In this document: one piece after another, positions 40,087 through 42,335 of the stretch
How positions within the stretch are numbered: position 1 is the first letter of the stretch
Layout: each line of letters begins with the position of its first letter
IMG/VR virus record: IMGVR_UViG_3300048079_000052
Span: 1-42,335 of that record
Direction: 5' to 3' (one strand)
DNA: 42,335 bases
DNA from: a virus
Made by a program: the position numbers and the translations under genes
Notes under the pieces: model-generated
The model's input: only the letters and a program-made list of their open reading frames with translations
Told to the model about the DNA's origin: nothing
Databases searched by the model: none

Positions 40087-40667
40087 TTCGTCTCCTCCAG
40101 CGCCGCGCGTAACTGGTCGGCCCAAGCGCGGGCCTCGCTGTCGCAATGGCAATAAACGTCATGCTCGCACTTCGTTTGCTTCATGATCTCCGTCAGCCCC
40201 TCCAACCGCTCCCGCAGCGCCTTCTCCCTCGCCAGAATCCTGCCCGTCTCAATGGCTTGGGCTTCCAGGCTCGCTTGCACCGGTGCAACGGCTTCAACGC
40301 GAGCTTGGTCGAGTGCGCGAGCGAGGGCGCCCTTTTGTATCACCGCTCTTGCAGATTTGATGGCCGCTTTCCAATTACCCTCGACTACAAGATTGCTGAT
40401 TATTCGCGTAAAGAATTCTTCAATCGCTGCTTCCTCACCCGCCACCACAGCCTCCGCTCGCTCGCGCTCCATCTCGGCCCGCAGCGCGGCTTGGGCGGCG
40501 ATCCCCGCGTCTAAAGCAGCCAGAATGTTCTCCCTCGTCCATTCCGCGCTGAAACCACAATCGGTAACGTAGGTGCGGAGTTGCTCTAGCGTCTGCGGCT
40601 TCGTCTCGCTCGCTGGCACATTCGGGTTTTGGCCAGAGTTCCAGGGCTTCTCTCTTTCAATAGACAT
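40083..40667 (-). CDS. Coiled-coil hypothetical early protein
   Basis: Protein of 194 residues. N-terminal PQTLEQLRTYVTDCGFSAEW region, then a long Ala/Glu/Arg coil (AALRAEMERERAEAVVAGEE; LAREKALRERLEGLTEIMKQ) and a Cys/His-rich short stretch, CEHDVYCHCD, that could bind metal. Function unknown. Confidence 0.6.
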   Translation of the reverse strand: MSIEREKPWNSGQNPNVPASETKPQTLEQLRTYVTDCGFSAEWTRENILAALDAGIAAQAALRAEMERERAEAVVAGEEAAIEEFFTRIISNLVVEGNWKAAIKSARAVIQKGALARALDQARVEAVAPVQASLEAQAIETGRILAREKALRERLEGLTEIMKQTKCEHDVYCHCDSEARAWADQLRAALEETK

Positions 40668-40703
40668 GGCTATATCCCCCTCCGCTTGGCAGCGGCTTGT
40701 CGC

Positions 40704-41027
40704 TCATCGCTTCCCTCGCCTTATCGGAATCTCATGTTGGCCGCCTCGTTCATGGCCGTACAAGCGAACACACTTCAAACAGACAATGTGATGGCAGCCG
40801 TGGCAGTAATTCTCATCTGCATCCACCCTTTTCTTGCAGATACAACACGCTCTCGGGCGCAGTTCGTCGCGCTGGCAACCGACCTCCGCATAGGCAGTCT
40901 CAAGATAAACGAAGTATCGCCCGTTCTTTGTAATATGGCGTACCTCTCCCAGGAGGCTCACTTTCACGCGGTCACCGACCTTGATGGGCTTGGGCTTCCG
41001 CTTAGTCGCCATCGGCTTGTCGCTCAT
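40704..41027 (-). CDS. Zinc-finger early protein
   Basis: Protein of 107 residues from ATG 41027 with AAGGAG ahead; an ATG at 41051 overlapping the RusA stop is the alternative. N-terminal SH3-like part (KVGDRVKVSLLGEVRHI), then Cys-rich finger CCICKKRVDADENYCHGCHH, followed by CLKCVRLYGH, a likely two-zinc RING/FYVE-type arrangement. A protein or nucleic-acid binding adaptor. Confidence 0.65.
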   Translation of the reverse strand: MSDKPMATKRKPKPIKVGDRVKVSLLGEVRHITKNGRYFVYLETAYAEVGCQRDELRPRACCICKKRVDADENYCHGCHHIVCLKCVRLYGHERGGQHEIPIRRGKR

Positions 41028-41047
41028 CGGATCTCCTTCACAAGTGC

Positions 41048-41479
41048 TCATAGAAGTTCGTCAGTCTCAACGGTCACTTCGGTGCGCTCGGGCGTGCCGT
41101 AGCGCTTCGTTGCCACCAGGCACATGACCTGCGCGTCATCCTCAAAGAGAATTCCGCTGATGGCATCGAGACAACTCCGCGCTAATTTATCCACGTCCGG
41201 GCGTTTGGTGTGCGCTTCCTGCTTCTTCGCCAAACTCTTCGGCCGTTTCAGGTGGAACGACACGCGGAGAATCACGCCCACGTTTCTCGGGATGGTCGCA
41301 AAGCCCGTCTCTTGCTTGCGCACCACAGCGACCTGTGCAATAGCGTGGCGGTAGGGCAGAACTTTCTTGCTCGAATGGGTGATTGTCGCTCGCAGCTTGT
41401 CTCCCTGACGGAAGGCAAACGCCCGCATACTTCCCTGCGGCGTCGGTGTCCCGTAGACTAGGAATTGGATTTTAGCCAT
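41048..41479 (-). CDS. rusA: RusA-family Holliday-junction resolvase
   Basis: Protein of 143 residues from ATG 41479, five bases after the loader stop. KRPDVDKLARSCLDAISG supplies Asp95 and Asp97, and LFEDDAQV supplies Asp114/115, the catalytic acidic set of RusA. N-terminal YGTPTPQGSMR is also typical. Resolves recombination junctions in phage concatemers; works with the exonuclease and SSB-like genes of the same operon. Confidence 0.88.
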   Translation of the reverse strand: MAKIQFLVYGTPTPQGSMRAFAFRQGDKLRATITHSSKKVLPYRHAIAQVAVVRKQETGFATIPRNVGVILRVSFHLKRPKSLAKKQEAHTKRPDVDKLARSCLDAISGILFEDDAQVMCLVATKRYGTPERTEVTVETDELL

Positions 41480-41484
41480 AGAGT

Positions 41485-41928
41485 TCACGGCGAAACGGCA
41501 TTCGCTTTCCCAATCCACTCCGTTTTCACAACGAATTTTGCGCCTTGCGGATCTCCGGTGTATGTGATTCGCCAGCCTCCACTCTCCTCCACCCAGGTCT
41601 GCGGCTCTTTCACGAAATCCTCAAGCATCGTCGTCTGCTTCGGAGCTCCCTGCGCCTCTGGCAGGCGGTTGCACACATCCACCAGCTTGGGCATGAATTC
41701 GCACTCTCTGAGGCATCGCTGGAACGCAGTATCAAGCCGTCCTAACTCGATGCCCCGGAGCGCGTGCTGGTAAATCGCAATCTCGGCGTCATTGAGATCG
41801 ACCCGTAAGTGCGTGGCGCACAGCACCAGCCAGCCGGCGATCTGCTTCTCCGTGTCGTTCGAGGAATCGCTTGGCTGCTTCGAGATTACCGACGAGGCGT
41901 TGGTCGCTTTTTGTTTGAGCCGTTCCAT
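41485..41928 (-). CDS. Helicase-loader-like replication protein (P/G39P-type)
   Basis: About 147 residues from ATG 41928, overlapping the initiator end by 140 bp in another frame; a later start is possible. Residues about 30-95 (AGWLVLCATHLRVDLNDAEI, LGRLDTAFQRCLRECEF, MPKLVDVCNRLPEAQ) match the helical pattern of phage G39P-like loaders. Directly after the initiator, as P follows O in lambda. It likely delivers host DnaB to the iteron origin. Confidence 0.65.
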   Translation of the reverse strand: MERLKQKATNASSVISKQPSDSSNDTEKQIAGWLVLCATHLRVDLNDAEIAIYQHALRGIELGRLDTAFQRCLRECEFMPKLVDVCNRLPEAQGAPKQTTMLEDFVKEPQTWVEESGGWRITYTGDPQGAKFVVKTEWIGKANAVSP

Positions 41929-42335
41929 CGAACTCCCCTTCGAGCACTCGCGAAATGTTTCGGTCGTTGCGGATCAGGAAATCAAAATTCGCTTTCCAGC
42001 CGCGGTCGTTCTTGCCCGATAGGAATGGGCTGGCCCGACAGCGGATCACCGCCTCACGGAACTGCTCCGGGGTGTACTGCTTCGCTCGCCGCTGGCAGTT
42101 GCGCAGTCGGCTTGGGGTCAGCTTTTCGATTCCTGGCAGGGATCCGTGCTCTTCCTGCCAGATTTGAGCAAAGGGGTGGGTAGGGGGGATGTCTCGCGCC
42201 AGCGAGACAGGGGGGGGCTTCTCTTCTCTTTCAGGACGGTTATAGGACGGTTCAGGACGGATAGGGCGTCTCTCTGACGCCCCTGCGCGACTGTCTGACG
42301 CCCCCCCTGCGTCTCTCTGACGCCCCTGCGCGACT
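41789..42335 (-). CDS. Replication initiator, C-terminal part (same gene as 10-449)
   Basis: This is the continuation of the initiator across the circular join. Positions 42210-42335 duplicate 10-135; new sequence starts at 42209. The C-terminal half has a segment typical of phage initiator and DnaD-type proteins (THPFAQIWQEEHG, then KLTPSRLRNCQRRAKQY), followed by WKANFDFLIRNDRNISRVLEGEF, a motif common near the end of such proteins and probably used for partner contacts. The last 140 bp overlap the start of the loader-like gene in another frame. Confidence 0.8.
   Translation of the reverse strand, partial: VAQGRQRDAGGASDSRAGASERRPIRPEPSYNRPEREEKPPPVSLARDIPPTHPFAQIWQEEHGSLPGIEKLTPSRLRNCQRRAKQYTPEQFREAVIRCRASPFLSGKNDRGWKANFDFLIRNDRNISRVLEGEFDGTAQTKSDQRLVGNLEAAKRFLERHGEADRRLAGAVRHALTGRSQ
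42210..42335. repeat. Terminal direct repeat, right copy (circular overlap)
   Basis: Identical to positions 10-135. It carries a second copy of the short GGACGG repeats and the first three iterons. After removing one copy the unique map is about 42,200 bp. Confidence 0.9.

Overview
The window is a complete, or nearly complete, temperate tailed-phage genome. The last 126 bases repeat positions 10-135 exactly (offset 42200), and a replication-initiator reading frame runs in frame through that join, so the molecule is a circular map of about 42.2 kb opened inside the initiator gene. The module is P22-like (podovirus type): P22-type portal, gp5-like coat protein, gp4-like and gp10-like tail proteins, and ejection proteins. 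A tyrosine integrase next to a tRNA-Leu half marks it as temperate. The host is probably Gram-negative because there is a spanin-like protein and several Sec signal peptides. The style of the exported tail protein recalls Acidobacteriota sequences, but this host call is a weak inference.

Nearly every gene lies on the minus strand, so the map reads right to left. The control region is at 6675-6839. A leftward promoter there starts the early operon with a ribbon-helix-helix (RHH) protein, an excisionase-type HTH protein, an SSB-like protein, a PD-(D/E)XK exonuclease, many small proteins and a DNA methyltransferase. The operon then crosses the join (positions 449 to 10, then 42209 to 41789) in the initiator, whose own gene carries 21-23 bp spaced iterons, as in the lambda O gene. 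A helicase-loader-like protein, a RusA resolvase and further small proteins follow (41928 to 38901). A second promoter near 38840-38870 precedes the packaging genes (TerS, TerL), then portal, scaffold and coat (38263 to 31751). After these come accessory virion genes, tail-hub and ejection proteins (31727 to 15797), tail fibres (14996 to 10536) and lysis genes (10522 to 8446).

The rightward genes are an RHH regulator plus integrase (6840-8238), and an isolated exported-protein gene at 15086-15739 inside the late region. The integrase is followed at once by the 5' half of a tRNA-Leu gene, the probable attachment core.

Unusual content: six free-standing homing endonuclease genes of three types are inserted between genes; a control region apparently built from two divergent RHH genes with shared TGTCA palindromes, with no CI-like repressor seen; a glycosyltransferase-methyltransferase fusion next to the coat gene; a protein made of nine 22-residue repeats; a very large tail protein with a Sec signal peptide; and a hairpin showing the 16S rRNA anti-Shine-Dalgarno sequence just before one homing endonuclease. 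Gene packing is very tight, with ATGA, GTGA or TAATG start/stop overlaps throughout. No stretch over 300 bases lacks a gene.
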